A stretch of DNA of 64,000 bases from Oceanobacillus saliphilus. GTDB lineage: Bacteria > Bacillota > Bacilli > Bacillales > Amphibacillaceae. Location: assembly GCF_023522835.1 (NCBI RefSeq), contig NZ_JALCZU010000002.1, positions 407,111 to 471,110 on the forward strand, given 5' to 3'. The position numbers and the translations under genes are program-made. This document shows, piece by piece, positions 1 to 7,996 of this stretch. Each line of letters opens with the position of its first letter. The first letter of the stretch is position 1. The notes under the pieces are model-generated. The model did not search any database. It worked only from the letters and a program-made list of their open reading frames with translations, and had not been told where the DNA came from.

Positions 1-2
1 AA

Positions 3-905
3 GCGGATAAAGAAACACGTATTAAACGTGCTCAAGCAGCAAAAGAAGCTCAAAAGTCTGAATTGGAAAGAGCTACTGAAATTGCCGAAGCAGAAAAAGA
101 AAATCAACTTAAAACTGCAGAATATAGACGTGAACAGGATATTGCAAAAGCCCGTGCCGACCAAGCATATGATTATGAAACCGCACGAGCGAAACAACAG
201 GTTACCGAACAGGAAATGCAAATTAAAATCATTGAGCGTCAAAAACAAATTGAATTAGAAGAAAAAGAGATTCTTCGTCGCGAGAAACAATACGACTCTG
301 AAGTCAAAAAGAAAGCGGATGCCGACCGTTATGCAGTCGAACAGGCTGCTATCGCTGATAAAGCAAAACAGCTTGCAGCAGCAGATGCAAATCAATATCG
401 TATTGAAGCGGAAGCACGTGCCGAGGCTGAACAAGTTCGTGCAGCTGGTCTTGCACAAGCAGATTCTACAAGAGCACAAGGGGAATCCGAAGCAGAAATC
501 ATTCGCTTAAAAGGTCTTGCAGAAGCAGAAGCAAAAGAGAAAATCGCAGAGGCATTCGAACAGTTCGGCCAGGCAGCAATCCTTGATATGGTCATGAAAA
601 TGCTACCTGAATATGCAAAAGAAGTAGCAAGCCCACTTGCCAATATTGATAAGATTACAGTTGTTGATACTGGAAGCAGTGGACCTGATGGTGGAGCCAA
701 TAAAGTAACCGGCTATGCAACAAATCTGATGTCCACGCTGCAGGAATCATTAAAAGCATCTTCAGGAATCGACGTTAAAGAATTACTGGAAAATATAACA
801 GGTAAAAATCAATTACCAAATGATCTCGATATCAATCGTATTAAGTATGAATCGGATGTTGAAGATAGCAGACTAGCAAAAAGCAATGCAGAGAGTAAAA
901 GATAG
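3..905 (+). CDS. floT: Flotillin-like SPFH protein, C-terminal part (5' end outside window)
   Basis: The frame is open from the left edge, so the N-terminal membrane hairpin and most of the SPFH domain are missing. What is visible is about 300 residues of heptad-like, Ala/Glu/Lys-rich coiled coil with many EA and AEA repeats, then the conserved flotillin tail (GQAAILDMVMKMLPEYAKEVASP and IDKITVVDTG, written here in two parts of the same segment) and a variable C-terminus. Flotillins scaffold functional membrane microdomains and influence membrane fluidity; in Bacillus FloT is often co-transcribed with a NfeD-type protein, which would lie to the left. The stop is followed within 8 bases by a dispersed repeat and then a strong hairpin terminator. 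Family assignment is confident; the symbol is by analogy with Bacillus subtilis. Confidence 0.9.
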   Translation, partial: ADKETRIKRAQAAKEAQKSELERATEIAEAEKENQLKTAEYRREQDIAKARADQAYDYETARAKQQVTEQEMQIKIIERQKQIELEEKEILRREKQYDSEVKKKADADRYAVEQAAIADKAKQLAAADANQYRIEAEARAEAEQVRAAGLAQADSTRAQGESEAEIIRLKGLAEAEAKEKIAEAFEQFGQAAILDMVMKMLPEYAKEVASPLANIDKITVVDTGSSGPDGGANKVTGYATNLMSTLQESLKASSGIDVKELLENITGKNQLPNDLDINRIKYESDVEDSRLAKSNAESKR

Positions 906-912
906 AATTTAT

Positions 913-998
913 TAGAAAACTTGCTTGTCACCAAGCCTTTCAGTTACAGCCTTAGTTGCAATTATGCAGATAGGAAAGTTTTATACTTTCCTATCTGC
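913..998 (+). repeat. Two-hairpin dispersed element, copy A
   Basis: Complete copy of an ~86-bp element. It starts TAGAAAACTT, has a first hairpin with arms around GTCACC and GTTAC (imperfect here), a linker AGCCTTAGTTGCA, and a second hairpin with perfect 13-base arms GCAGATAGGAAAG and CTTTCCTATCTGC around a TTTTATA-like loop. It lies directly behind the flotillin stop codon. Other complete copies are near 4374, 45772, 52343 and 60389, all in the same orientation. Confidence 0.85.
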
Positions 999-1000
999 TG

Positions 1001-1035
1001 AAAAAGGAACAATCTATTGGAGATTGTTCCTTTTT
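1001..1035. terminator. Bidirectional intrinsic terminator between flotillin and the phosphoesterase
   Basis: A 15-base A-rich arm (AAAAAGGAACAATCT) and its exact reverse complement surround a 5-base loop, giving A- and T-runs on both sides. It can stop both the rightward flotillin transcript and the leftward phosphoesterase transcript. Confidence 0.85.
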
Positions 1036-1057
1036 ACGTATTCGACAATTAAATCCA

Positions 1058-1921
1058 CTAGTCTACTAATGATGATAGCGTTACGGAGACTATTTCCGGC
1101 CGATTCCATAATCGTTGAGGTATAATACTGTTGCCTAATCCCCTACTAACAACCATCGTAGTATTTCCTTCCGAATACTTACCGGATGTATATTCAGGTA
1201 AAATGCCCTGATTAGGTGCTACCAATCCACCAACCATTGGTATTCTAAATTGCCCGCCATGAGCATGTCCAGAAAAAATTAAATCCATATCAAACTGTGA
1301 ATATAATGATAACAACTCTGGTCGATGTGACAAAAGAATTTTAAAACTATCTTTATTCTTCATTCCTTTAAGAGAATCCTCAATAGCCCATTTCGCTATA
1401 CTATATTCAGCGTGATGTTCATCGGCATTTATAGAAGGATCATCAATTCCAAGGATTTGAATTTCTTCTTCTCCTTTTGAAATGACAACATGCGAATCTC
1501 TCATGACATGTACTCCCAAATGAATCAGTTTTTCCTCTAAGTTGTCAAATTTTCCGGAGCCCCATTCATGGTTCCCTGTCACATAATATACTGGAGCAAT
1601 CTCCACCATTTCTTGCATCAGCACCAGAATTGGAGTGTCATTGTATTTTCTCCGATCTACCAAATCTCCCGTAACAACAACCAAATCAGGATTTAATTCT
1701 TTCACCTTTTTAATCAGCCTGCTCTGATTTTTACCAAAAGATTTATTATGTACATCTGATAACTGAACGATTTGATATCCATCAAAACCTTGTGCGATTC
1801 GATTGGAACGTATCGTATGTTTTGTCGTCGATAGTGAGTTATTCTGATAGTGTAAATAAACAACCGTAAAAATAAAGAATACAATAACCATTAGTAATTT
1901 TCTCTTTCTAATCGACCTCAA
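1058..1921 (-). CDS. Membrane-anchored calcineurin-like metallophosphoesterase (YkuE type)
   Basis: 287 residues. A short basic N-terminus and one membrane segment (about residues 8-25) anchor a single metallophosphatase domain facing outward. All metal-binding motifs of the family are present in order: LSDVHNK (DxH), VVTGDLVD (GDxxD), VTGNHEWG (GNHE), a SHRPE histidine and FSGHAHGGQ (GHxH). Members of this group (YkuE, YpbG, YaeI) hydrolyse phosphoester bonds in lipid or nucleotide substrates; the substrate here cannot be told. The start is TTG, chosen because a GAGGCGG Shine-Dalgarno lies 7-8 bases upstream. It is monocistronic, with terminators on both sides. Confidence 0.85.
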   Translation of the reverse strand: MRSIRKRKLLMVIVFFIFTVVYLHYQNNSLSTTKHTIRSNRIAQGFDGYQIVQLSDVHNKSFGKNQSRLIKKVKELNPDLVVVTGDLVDRRKYNDTPILVLMQEMVEIAPVYYVTGNHEWGSGKFDNLEEKLIHLGVHVMRDSHVVISKGEEEIQILGIDDPSINADEHHAEYSIAKWAIEDSLKGMKNKDSFKILLSHRPELLSLYSQFDMDLIFSGHAHGGQFRIPMVGGLVAPNQGILPEYTSGKYSEGNTTMVVSRGLGNSIIPQRLWNRPEIVSVTLSSLVD

Positions 1922-2225
1922 ATTATAACCGCCTCACAATATAAAGTTAATATTTCGGGCAATTCATTTAGAGCATGAATTACCAATAGAGCTTTGGTAG
2001 GCTTTTACGAAGGGTTTGACACATCCATTGTCTGGATTATTAACAGCCCTCTGCTTTCCTAGATTATAAAGCTGAGATAGAGCATCGGTGAGATCATTTA
2101 CTATTTTACTACTTTGACAAATTCTAACAATCTCCTGCTATCCTTTTTAAATGTTTCTTAACCTTGTTTATCCAGGTAAACACGGGAAACAGTCTCTAAT
2201 AAAATCTAAATGGTAGTACAATTAT
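1922..2225. other. Intergenic, nothing recognised
   Basis: About 300 bases without a supported gene, RNA motif or repeat. The right part should contain the promoter of the phosphoesterase gene, but no clear hexamers stand out. Confidence 0.5.
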
Positions 2226-2269
2226 AAAAAGGAACAATCGAATGACGAATGACATGATTGTTCCTTTTA
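2226..2269. terminator. Bidirectional hairpin terminator after ctaB
   Basis: Arms AAAAAGGAACAATC and GATTGTTCCTTTT flank a 16-base loop. The arms are the same sequence as those of the terminator at 1001-1035, so the phosphoesterase gene sits between two near-identical hairpins. Confidence 0.75.
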
Positions 2270-2275
2270 TAAGTT

Positions 2276-3217
2276 TCAAAGAATCGGTAATGTCACAAGT
2301 ACCATCATGAGAAAGATTACCGTTAAATAATTTACCGAGTATAAAAAGTTCATATGTGCCCATTTCCAATTATCATCCGTAAAAAAGCCTCTGACCGCGA
2401 TGATTAACCAGGTAATATTTAATATCGTACTCGCTACCACAAAAACAAGACCAAGTGAGGCAAGCAGAAATGGTAGTGGAAGTAGGCAAATAATATACAC
2501 GACCATCTGGCGCTTTGTAATTTCTATTCCATGCACAACTGGGAGCATCGCAACACCGGCAGCCTTATATTCATCATGCTTTTTTATAGCTATCGTAAAC
2601 GTATGCGGAATCTGCCAAATGAATAAGAGGAGAAACAGTACGATTGGAACTGGGTGAATAGCTGTTTCAACTGCTCCCCAGCCTATTAAAGGTGTAACTG
2701 CACCAGAAACACTGCCAATCAATGTATTCATCGTATATCTTCGTTTGGACCAAATCGTATACAATACGACATAAGTAAACCAGCCTATGAATCCATAAAT
2801 CGCTGATTCGACCGTAGTAAAGAGCAGCAGGATCCCCCCGGCTGCAGAAGCCATAATTCCGATCACCAATACTTTTTTTAGAGGAAAATTCCCCGTGACA
2901 GTAGGACGATTCTTGGTCCTCTCCATCATTTTATCGATATCTGCATCATACCAATTATTAAGGATCAGTGCACCACCCATTAAGAATGTACTTCCTCCCA
3001 GGGCTAGGATAAATGTTCCGATATTTTCTGAAAAGGACCCCCCCGAGAAATAAAGCGCAAGCCAAAAACCAACAAACACTGGCAGCACGTTGGCAATTAA
3101 AACACGAAATTTGATAAGTGATTTTATGTCTTTAATCAGTGTAGTATTTTGTATCGGAGAATTAATTTCAGGATGTTTTTGTGAATGATAACTGTCTTTA
3201 CTGTTCAATCTCATCAC
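2276..3217 (-). CDS. ctaB: Protoheme IX farnesyltransferase (heme O synthase)
   Basis: 313 residues, close to the usual length, with the eight to nine membrane segments of the UbiA prenyltransferase superfamily. The prenyl-diphosphate binding motif is clear (NNWYDADIDKMMERTKNRP, about residues 84-102). The enzyme transfers a farnesyl group to heme b to make heme O, the precursor of heme A for heme-copper enzymes. It lies away from a ctaCDEFG operon and close to the B-type heme-copper enzyme genes at 9.4-11.8 kb, so it may supply heme O/A to that enzyme. The start ATG ATG follows an AAGGGGTG ribosome site. Function is confident; the link to the neighbouring enzyme is inferred. Confidence 0.95.
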   Translation of the reverse strand: MMRLNSKDSYHSQKHPEINSPIQNTTLIKDIKSLIKFRVLIANVLPVFVGFWLALYFSGGSFSENIGTFILALGGSTFLMGGALILNNWYDADIDKMMERTKNRPTVTGNFPLKKVLVIGIMASAAGGILLLFTTVESAIYGFIGWFTYVVLYTIWSKRRYTMNTLIGSVSGAVTPLIGWGAVETAIHPVPIVLFLLLFIWQIPHTFTIAIKKHDEYKAAGVAMLPVVHGIEITKRQMVVYIICLLPLPFLLASLGLVFVVASTILNITWLIIAVRGFFTDDNWKWAHMNFLYSVNYLTVIFLMMVLVTLPIL

Positions 3218-3541
3218 CCCTTACCTTTGTCTCTATTTGCCAATATTAACATTTTATAATTTACCTACACTTTATCATATTCACTGATTAATTTCTTTAA
3301 TAACTGTTGAAAAATGGGAAATGGTTAGTCTTTGCTTAAACTATGCAAATAGGGAAGTTCACTATATCTTCCTGCCATTGGCGACTTTCATTATTTGAAG
3401 AGCCAATTCAACTGAACTTTAGGTTTTCTTACAGTGCGTATTAAGTAAGGAGGGTCCAAACGGCCGATCAGCTAAGTTTGCAACCTTCAGGAGAGTTTGA
3501 TATTCAAAGTGTCATGTTTACCGGACTTTTTGAACATTCTC
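3218..3541. other. Intergenic, nothing recognised
   Basis: 324 bases between two leftward genes. No ORF with a ribosome site, hairpin terminator or known RNA motif was found. Confidence 0.5.
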
Positions 3542-4018
3542 TTACAAGATGATGTGTAGTACAAGTAACAAAAACAAAAGCATGCCTAATCGTAAATGTA
3601 ATCTTCGCAACCTGCCTGTAGGTTTTATTAGCCGCATCCAACCAGTAGCAACTAATAACATTAATGTAATCATCGCCAACAGTCCAGAAAGCATCTTTTC
3701 ATTTTGTACTGAAAACCCGTACCGATAAATAATGACCCATGCATGCATGAAAATAAACAACAGTGCCAGCATACCTGTCCACCGATGAAACGGCATTACT
3801 TTTTTTGACATCGTTGCCAGCATAATTTTTTTCCTTCGATCTGGAATGTTCCGGATGGTTGAAAAAACAGCATTCCTTGTCCAGTTGAATAGGAAAAACA
3901 TAAATCCAATAAATCCAAGAATAATATGTACATGGAGCTCTGGAAATGAAAAATGAGTAACAACTTTATATATTGCCAAAATCAATAAAATGAAATTAAG
4001 AAAAAACCAATAGCTCAT
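3542..4018 (-). CDS. Small membrane protein resembling a b-type cytochrome domain
   Basis: 158 residues with four hydrophobic segments. Histidines sit at or near the ends of several segments (LHVHIILG, PFHRWTG, FMHAWVI, RRLHLRLG, LHIIL), a pattern seen in di-heme cytochrome b561 and ferric-reductase-like membrane domains. The loop between segments 2 and 3 is basic (RKKIMLATMSKK). A role in passing electrons between quinol and the nearby redox proteins is possible but only inferred from histidine placement and from the neighbouring heme and copper genes. No close named relative was recognised. Confidence 0.5.
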   Translation of the reverse strand: MSYWFFLNFILLILAIYKVVTHFSFPELHVHIILGFIGFMFFLFNWTRNAVFSTIRNIPDRRKKIMLATMSKKVMPFHRWTGMLALLFIFMHAWVIIYRYGFSVQNEKMLSGLLAMITLMLLVATGWMRLIKPTGRLRRLHLRLGMLLFLLLVLHIIL

Positions 4019-4373
4019 ACTTCTTCCTCCATTAATTAAAAAAGCAGTTCCTTACTGTTCTTTGTATTTTTACCTTTATTTAGCTGGAAGTTTCAGCAAT
4101 TACATCGTACTTCCTCATCAATTATAAAGTGAACTTCACTCAGCTTAGTTGTATTTTTACAAATAGCAACGTTTTATACTTTTGTTTTAAAACAGACATT
4201 TATAAGCCGTAATGAAATTATAAGTATACCATTGTAATACGGATTTATTCTAGTTACTTTCTAGGTTGCCTATTTCATTATAGATGTGACAATCACGGGT
4301 GATAGCCATGTTGGTTTCCTATCTGCTTAGAAAACTTGGCATACGCAAAGCATTTGGAGGAATGACTTACTTG
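4019..4373. other. Intergenic with repeat debris
   Basis: AT-rich, no gene. Near 4311-4345 there is the right end of a two-hairpin element (TTTCCTATCTGC) joined directly to the left end of another (TTAGAAAACTTGG), which looks like the junction of a partly deleted tandem pair just before complete copy B. Confidence 0.5.
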
Positions 4374-4457
4374 TTTAGAATTGGTGTCACCAAGCCTTTC
4401 GGTGACAGCCTTAGTTGTACTTATGCAAATCGGAAAGGTTTATACTTTCCAATCTGC
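4374..4457 (+). repeat. Two-hairpin dispersed element, copy B
   Basis: First hairpin GTCACC-AAGCCTTTC-GGTGAC is perfect. The second has arms GCAAATCGGAAAG and CTTTCCAATCTGC with two mismatches. The linker reads AGCCTTAGTTGTACTTAT. It lies downstream of the radical SAM gene and antisense to it. Confidence 0.8.
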
Positions 4458-4488
4458 CAAAAAAACCAAGCTGCAGGCGCTTGGCTTT
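4458..4488 (-). terminator. Terminator of the radical SAM gene
   Basis: Read leftward: arms around GCCAAGC and GCTTGG with a GCCTGCA-type loop, followed by seven T residues. It is 10 bases past the stop codon. Confidence 0.65.
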
Positions 4489-4498
4489 TCCCATCCGA

Positions 4499-5626
4499 TC
4501 ATACAGTTTGCTTTTTCTTGCGCATTGCTTTTGGAATATAGACGCAATATGGTTCACTTTCCATATAGTCACCCGTTACATTATAAGCTCTTGACCTTGA
4601 CCCTCCACATACATTCCGGAATTCGCACACACCACATTTACCTTTATATTTATCCGGATTACGTAAATTTTTAAATACTTCAGACTCCCGGTAAATCTCT
4701 TTTAACGGAGTAAGTCTGACATTACCGGCTTTAATGGGCAGGAGGCCACTAGGATAAACATCTCCAGTGTGGGAGATGAAAACAAAACCATTTCCATCAT
4801 TAACACCTTTAGGAGCACGGCCAAGTCCGTCGATTTGACCTGTTTTTCCTTCGTTGATCGCATCTTCATAAAAGATATGTTCCTTATCACTCATTTCTTT
4901 GTTCTCCCGAATTTTTTGCTGAATGACGACACGTCGATAATGTTGGCCTGCTGTAGTCTTAATATCAAATGTGACCCGTTTTGACAGTTTATATAGCCAT
5001 CTGAAAACCTTTTCGTGTTCAGCCGGGGAAATCATATCCGATTCTTTGCCTCTTCCTGTTGGAACAAGGAAAAATACACTCCATAACACACAGTTTAAGT
5101 TTTCCACCATTTCGGCCATTTCATCAAGGTATTCGTAATTATATTTCGATATGACCGTATTTATTTGAAGCGGCATTTCCAATTCATTCAAATAGTTAAT
5201 GGCATTCATCGTCAGATCAAAAGATCCATCGGTACCACGAAAATGATCATGTATTTCTTTGCAATGTCCGTCTATACTAAATGCCCATCTGGATAACCCA
5301 ATATCCTTTGCTTTTTTCATTGCTTCTTTTGTAACATTTGGGGTAGCGGATGGTGTCATGGAAACACGAACACCTTTTTTAACAGCGTATTCAGCAATAT
5401 CAAATACATCCGGACGCTCCAATGGATCTCCCCCGGTAAAAACAAGCATTGGATTATCCATATCATATATATCATCGATTAGTTTCTTGCCTTCTTCAAA
5501 GGTCAGCTCTAACGGGTGGCGGTGATGCTGAGCCTCCGCCCTGCAATGCAAACATTGCAGCTGACATGCACGGGTCAGTTCCCAAATTGCAATAAACGGA
5601 TTTTCGTTATAATCTCGGTTAAACAT
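4499..5626 (-). CDS. Radical SAM/SPASM protein, heme-modifying (NirJ/AhbD-like) type
   Basis: 375 residues from the chosen start. Residues about 15-30 carry the radical SAM cluster motif (CQLQCLHC, i.e. CxxxCxxC), followed by GGDPLERPD. The C-terminal third has a SPASM-type cysteine set (CGVCEFRNVCGG, then EPYC) for auxiliary Fe-S clusters. This layout is shared with NirJ (heme d1), AhbD (heme b) and related uncharacterised Firmicute proteins. Neighbours are a DUF2249 protein, a CuA-like lipoprotein, a Crp/FNR regulator and heme-copper enzyme genes, which favours a role in making or maturing a redox cofactor. The longer frame to 5692 was rejected: the ATG at 5626 has AGGAGGG 5 bases upstream. 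The exact reaction is unknown. Confidence 0.8.
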   Translation of the reverse strand: MFNRDYNENPFIAIWELTRACQLQCLHCRAEAQHHRHPLELTFEEGKKLIDDIYDMDNPMLVFTGGDPLERPDVFDIAEYAVKKGVRVSMTPSATPNVTKEAMKKAKDIGLSRWAFSIDGHCKEIHDHFRGTDGSFDLTMNAINYLNELEMPLQINTVISKYNYEYLDEMAEMVENLNCVLWSVFFLVPTGRGKESDMISPAEHEKVFRWLYKLSKRVTFDIKTTAGQHYRRVVIQQKIRENKEMSDKEHIFYEDAINEGKTGQIDGLGRAPKGVNDGNGFVFISHTGDVYPSGLLPIKAGNVRLTPLKEIYRESEVFKNLRNPDKYKGKCGVCEFRNVCGGSRSRAYNVTGDYMESEPYCVYIPKAMRKKKQTV

Positions 5627-5678
5627 CGGATCCCTCCTACTCTGTATCTGTCTATTATTCTTCCATCGTCCACTAAGG

Positions 5679-5693
5679 TGTGATGGTTTCACT
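5679..5693. promoter_or_regulatory. Imperfect Crp/FNR-like palindrome upstream of the radical SAM gene
   Basis: TGTGA-TGGTT-TCACT, which has a 5-base instead of the usual 6-base centre. It sits about 55 bases before the radical SAM start codon. It may be a weak or degenerate site for the regulator encoded at 6688; the odd spacing argues for caution. Confidence 0.3.
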
Positions 5694-5704
5694 ATGTTAT
5701 AGGG

Positions 5705-5738
5705 AAAAAATCCTTAAATCTGCATTTAAGGATTTTTT
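5705..5738. terminator. Hairpin terminator after the DUF2249 gene
   Basis: AAAATCCTTAAAT and its complement around a 3- to 4-base loop, with A- and T-runs on both sides. It lies within 10 bases of the DUF2249 stop. Confidence 0.75.
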
Positions 5739-5744
5739 CTGTTT

Positions 5745-5984
5745 TTATTTTTTGCCAATTGCGACGCGCCATTGTTCAGGGCCATTTTCAAGATATTCCC
5801 AGGTGAATAATCCTTCTCTTTCAATCATAAATTGATATTGTAATGGCTTTGGATCATGATCATTGGAAAGATGCATATACTCACCTGTTTTCAATCTATC
5901 AAATGCTTCCAGAATTCGCGGATGACGGATTCTCGGTGCTATTTCAGGTGCATGTATTTTTACTGTATATTGAATAGCATTCAT
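5745..5984 (-). CDS. DUF2249 domain protein
   Basis: 79 residues, a single DUF2249 domain: PRIRHPRILEAFDRL, then LSNDHDPKPLQYQF and FTWEYLENGPEQWRVAIGKK, matching the family pattern of a HDPKPL core and a WEYLExGPExWRV end. DUF2249 proteins recur next to genes for nitric oxide and nitrite metabolism and low-oxygen respiration; their biochemical role is not settled. The start was placed at the second ATG of an ATG ATG pair after AAGGAGGT (7-base spacing); the first ATG at 5987 is equally possible. It is separated from the radical SAM gene by a terminator, so it is probably its own unit. Confidence 0.8.
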   Translation of the reverse strand: MNAIQYTVKIHAPEIAPRIRHPRILEAFDRLKTGEYMHLSNDHDPKPLQYQFMIEREGLFTWEYLENGPEQWRVAIGKK

Positions 5985-6098
5985 CATGTCTACCTCCTTT
6001 TTCATTTTGTTGACATCTATAAAATGAATGGTATCTGATCATACAGATGTGAGGAAATATAGTTAGTGACTATTTCATTAAATTAAATTTTATCATTT

Positions 6099-6521
6099 TT
6101 ACAATACGACCAATGTTGCCGTCATTTCGTCATGCCCATCACCACAGAATATATTACAATAGATGATATATTCTCCTGGCTCTTCCGGTATAAAGGTCGC
6201 CTCTCCCGCGCCCTGCATATTTACATCTAATTCATCAATGGAAATTCCATGGTTGCCTTCTTCATTCACAAGCGTTATGGTAACTTCTTCACCAGACTGA
6301 ACAACATATTGATCCTGGTCAAAGTCAAAGTTTGTTAACGTAATAGAAACATTATTAGTTGCTTCTGATGCCACTTCTGAGCCAGTTTCTGAAGCTGCTT
6401 CTGTGCTCTCTGTATCCGTGTTTTCATCGGTGTTATCTACAGCACTGCTGTCTTCTCCTCCACATGCCGCAAGAATTAAGACCATGCTTAAGAAAATGCT
6501 TACGAATAGACCTTTTTTCAT
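6099..6521 (-). CDS. Lipoprotein with a CuA-type cupredoxin domain
   Basis: 140 residues. A signal peptide with lipobox LILAAC puts the lipidated cysteine at residue 20. An acidic, Ser/Thr/Glu-rich spacer (about 21-57) leads to a cupredoxin fold. The visible metal ligands are His91 (EEGNHG) and the C-terminal loop Cys122, Cys126, His130 and Met133 (CNIFCGDGHDEM). The two cysteines three residues apart plus His and Met are the binuclear CuA arrangement of oxidase subunit II and nitrous oxide reductase, not the single-cysteine type 1 copper site. It is probably an extracellular electron carrier for the enzyme at 9.4-11.8 kb. It is transcribed divergently from the Crp/FNR gene with a shared operator between. 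Confidence 0.8.
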   Translation of the reverse strand: MKKGLFVSIFLSMVLILAACGGEDSSAVDNTDENTDTESTEAASETGSEVASEATNNVSITLTNFDFDQDQYVVQSGEEVTITLVNEEGNHGISIDELDVNMQGAGEATFIPEEPGEYIIYCNIFCGDGHDEMTATLVVL

Positions 6522-6567
6522 TATAATTCCCTCCTGTAATCTTTTTTGCTACACCTATATCATAATG

Positions 6568-6596
6568 CTAATATGATAGTATGTATGTGAGTGCAA
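6568..6596 (-). promoter_or_regulatory. Candidate sigma-A promoter of the CuA lipoprotein gene
   Basis: Read leftward, TTGCAC (6596-6591) and TATTAG (6573-6568) are 17 bases apart. The Crp/FNR palindrome lies just upstream, centred about 52 bases before the inferred start. Confidence 0.4.
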
Positions 6597-6605
6597 GCAT
6601 AGATA

Positions 6606-6621
6606 GCTGTGATTTTCATCA
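6606..6621. promoter_or_regulatory. Crp/FNR-type operator in the divergent region
   Basis: TGTGATTTTCATCACA, a full TGTGA-N6-TCACA palindrome. It lies between the leftward CuA lipoprotein gene and the rightward Crp/FNR gene and is the obvious binding site for that regulator. A related site is at 11852-11867. Confidence 0.75.
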
Positions 6622-6687
6622 CACTACGAGCTTTTCCAAAAATGATAGAATTACATGACAGGTTATATAGTTGAGAGGAGTGAACCA

Positions 6688-7386
6688 ATGTATCCTGGAT
6701 CAATAAAAGAACTACTGCAGCGCTTTTCATTATTCAAAAATTTAACAGATTATGAAATGGAACCAATCGTAAACTTAGCGAAAAATCGAATGTTTCGTCA
6801 AGGCAGCCATATTTTTATGCAAGGTGACCCTTTAACGAATGTATACTTTATCCATCAAGGGAAGGTAAAAATCTATCGAACAGATATGCATGGAAAAGAG
6901 CAGATTGTCAATATTCTAAATGAAGGGGAAATGTTTCCACATCAGGGATTTTTCCGTAACGATAATTATCCAGCTCATGCTGAAGTATTGGAGGATACCA
7001 TATTAATTTATATTCCTATCAATCTATTTGAAGACTTTCTCATAACAAACCCTGAAATTTGTGTTAAATTATTCAAGGTTCTCGGAGATAAAATTGTCGA
7101 TTTACAGAAACGTCTGGAAGAAAAGATTTTGCATAATACGTATGAGCAAATCATTTTACTGTTATTACGTCTAGCAAAAAGTCATGGAAATGGAAAAGGA
7201 ACTGCAGCCAATCAGATTTCTTTAACTACCCAATTCACCAATAAAGATTTGGCAAACATGATAGGATCTAGCCGTGAAACAGTAAGCAGGACATTAACAC
7301 AGCTCAAAAAGAGTAATTTAATCAAAAATGATAAAAATGGAAATATCATCGTAAAGGTAAAGGAATTACAAGATGAATTGTTTTAA
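6688..7386 (+). CDS. Crp/FNR family transcriptional regulator
   Basis: 232 residues. An N-terminal cyclic-nucleotide-binding-like beta barrel (about 10-125: IFMQGDPLTNVYFIHQGKVKIYR) is followed by a long dimer helix and a C-terminal helix-turn-helix (FTNKDLANMIGSSRETVSRTL). The recognition helix keeps the Arg-Glu-x-x-Ser-Arg pattern that reads TGTGA half sites, in keeping with the operators found here. There is only one cysteine in the sensor part, so an FNR 4Fe-4S cluster is unlikely; NnrR/DNR-like sensing of NO through heme is one option. The start at 6688 was preferred over 6655 because GAGAGGAGTG precedes it at good spacing. It probably controls the 5.7-11.8 kb respiratory block. Confidence 0.85.
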   Translation: MYPGSIKELLQRFSLFKNLTDYEMEPIVNLAKNRMFRQGSHIFMQGDPLTNVYFIHQGKVKIYRTDMHGKEQIVNILNEGEMFPHQGFFRNDNYPAHAEVLEDTILIYIPINLFEDFLITNPEICVKLFKVLGDKIVDLQKRLEEKILHNTYEQIILLLLRLAKSHGNGKGTAANQISLTTQFTNKDLANMIGSSRETVSRTLTQLKKSNLIKNDKNGNIIVKVKELQDELF

Positions 7387-7392
7387 CGTCTG

Positions 7393-7432
7393 AAAAAACC
7401 GTATGATAACAGTGGCTTATCATGCGGTTTTT
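7393..7432 (+). terminator. Terminator of the Crp/FNR gene
   Basis: AAAAACCGTATGATAA pairs with TTATCATGCGGTTTTT (one G-T pair) around a short loop, ending in a T-run, 7 bases after the stop. Confidence 0.85.
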
Positions 7433-7633
7433 CTACTTAAGGATTCACCTGCTATCCATAACCCGATAGCAAAAAGCAATCCAATGATGTGTGCCTATCC
7501 ACTTCATCCACTAATCTCCTCAAAGCGTACGATTGCTAAAAATATATGGATGCTCAATAACAGTTAACGAATTTCCCAGAGCATGACTGATTAGTCCTTT
7601 TTAATGACATTGATGAACCCGCTTGCATAATGA

Positions 7634-7996
7634 TTAAAAAGTAGATCTCGTTCCGTTATATCCACTCGTTGTTATTCTACGAGGTGTCTCGTGTGTCTTT
7701 TCAAGAATAAGTGCATAATTATAATCGATAGCCTTTTTCATTTTATAGAGAATCGTTGCCGTTAGCAGCACTTGTATCGCAGTAAACAAGAATTGTAAAA
7801 CAATAATTGCAGTTTCATTTAGGATAAGAACGACAAGAACCAATGCCAGTTGTGTGAGAAAGAACTTTGTTGATCGGAGGACGATAGACAGTGCGAATGT
7901 CATGATGGCCAAATAAAAAATAACCGTGTATTCCTGTGCAAAGTTGGCGAATGGACTTTCAGCGGCAGCGAGGATAGAAAGGTTCAGCATATTCAT
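7634..7996 (-). CDS. Small membrane protein of unknown function in the respiratory cluster
   Basis: 120 residues, with three or four hydrophobic segments between about residues 20 and 90 and a basic, polar C-terminus. No cofactor-binding residues or family signature were recognised. Its ATG overlaps the stop of a 37-codon ORF (ATGA), so the two are translationally coupled. It is the last gene of the leftward series that starts with the heme-copper enzyme subunits and SCO, and may be an accessory subunit or assembly factor. Confidence 0.6.
   Translation of the reverse strand: MNMLNLSILAAAESPFANFAQEYTVIFYLAIMTFALSIVLRSTKFFLTQLALVLVVLILNETAIIVLQFLFTAIQVLLTATILYKMKKAIDYNYALILEKTHETPRRITTSGYNGTRSTF

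Noticed and set aside
913-998. Copy A as a simple flotillin terminator
   Set aside because: The real terminator with a T-run follows at 1001-1035, and the same element occurs at four other places.
925-1125. Rightward 66-codon frame after flotillin
   Set aside because: It is made of the two-hairpin repeat and the terminator.
6655-6687. Upstream ATG for the Crp/FNR gene
   Set aside because: It has no ribosome site; GAGAGGAGTG precedes the ATG at 6688, which gives the standard N-terminus.
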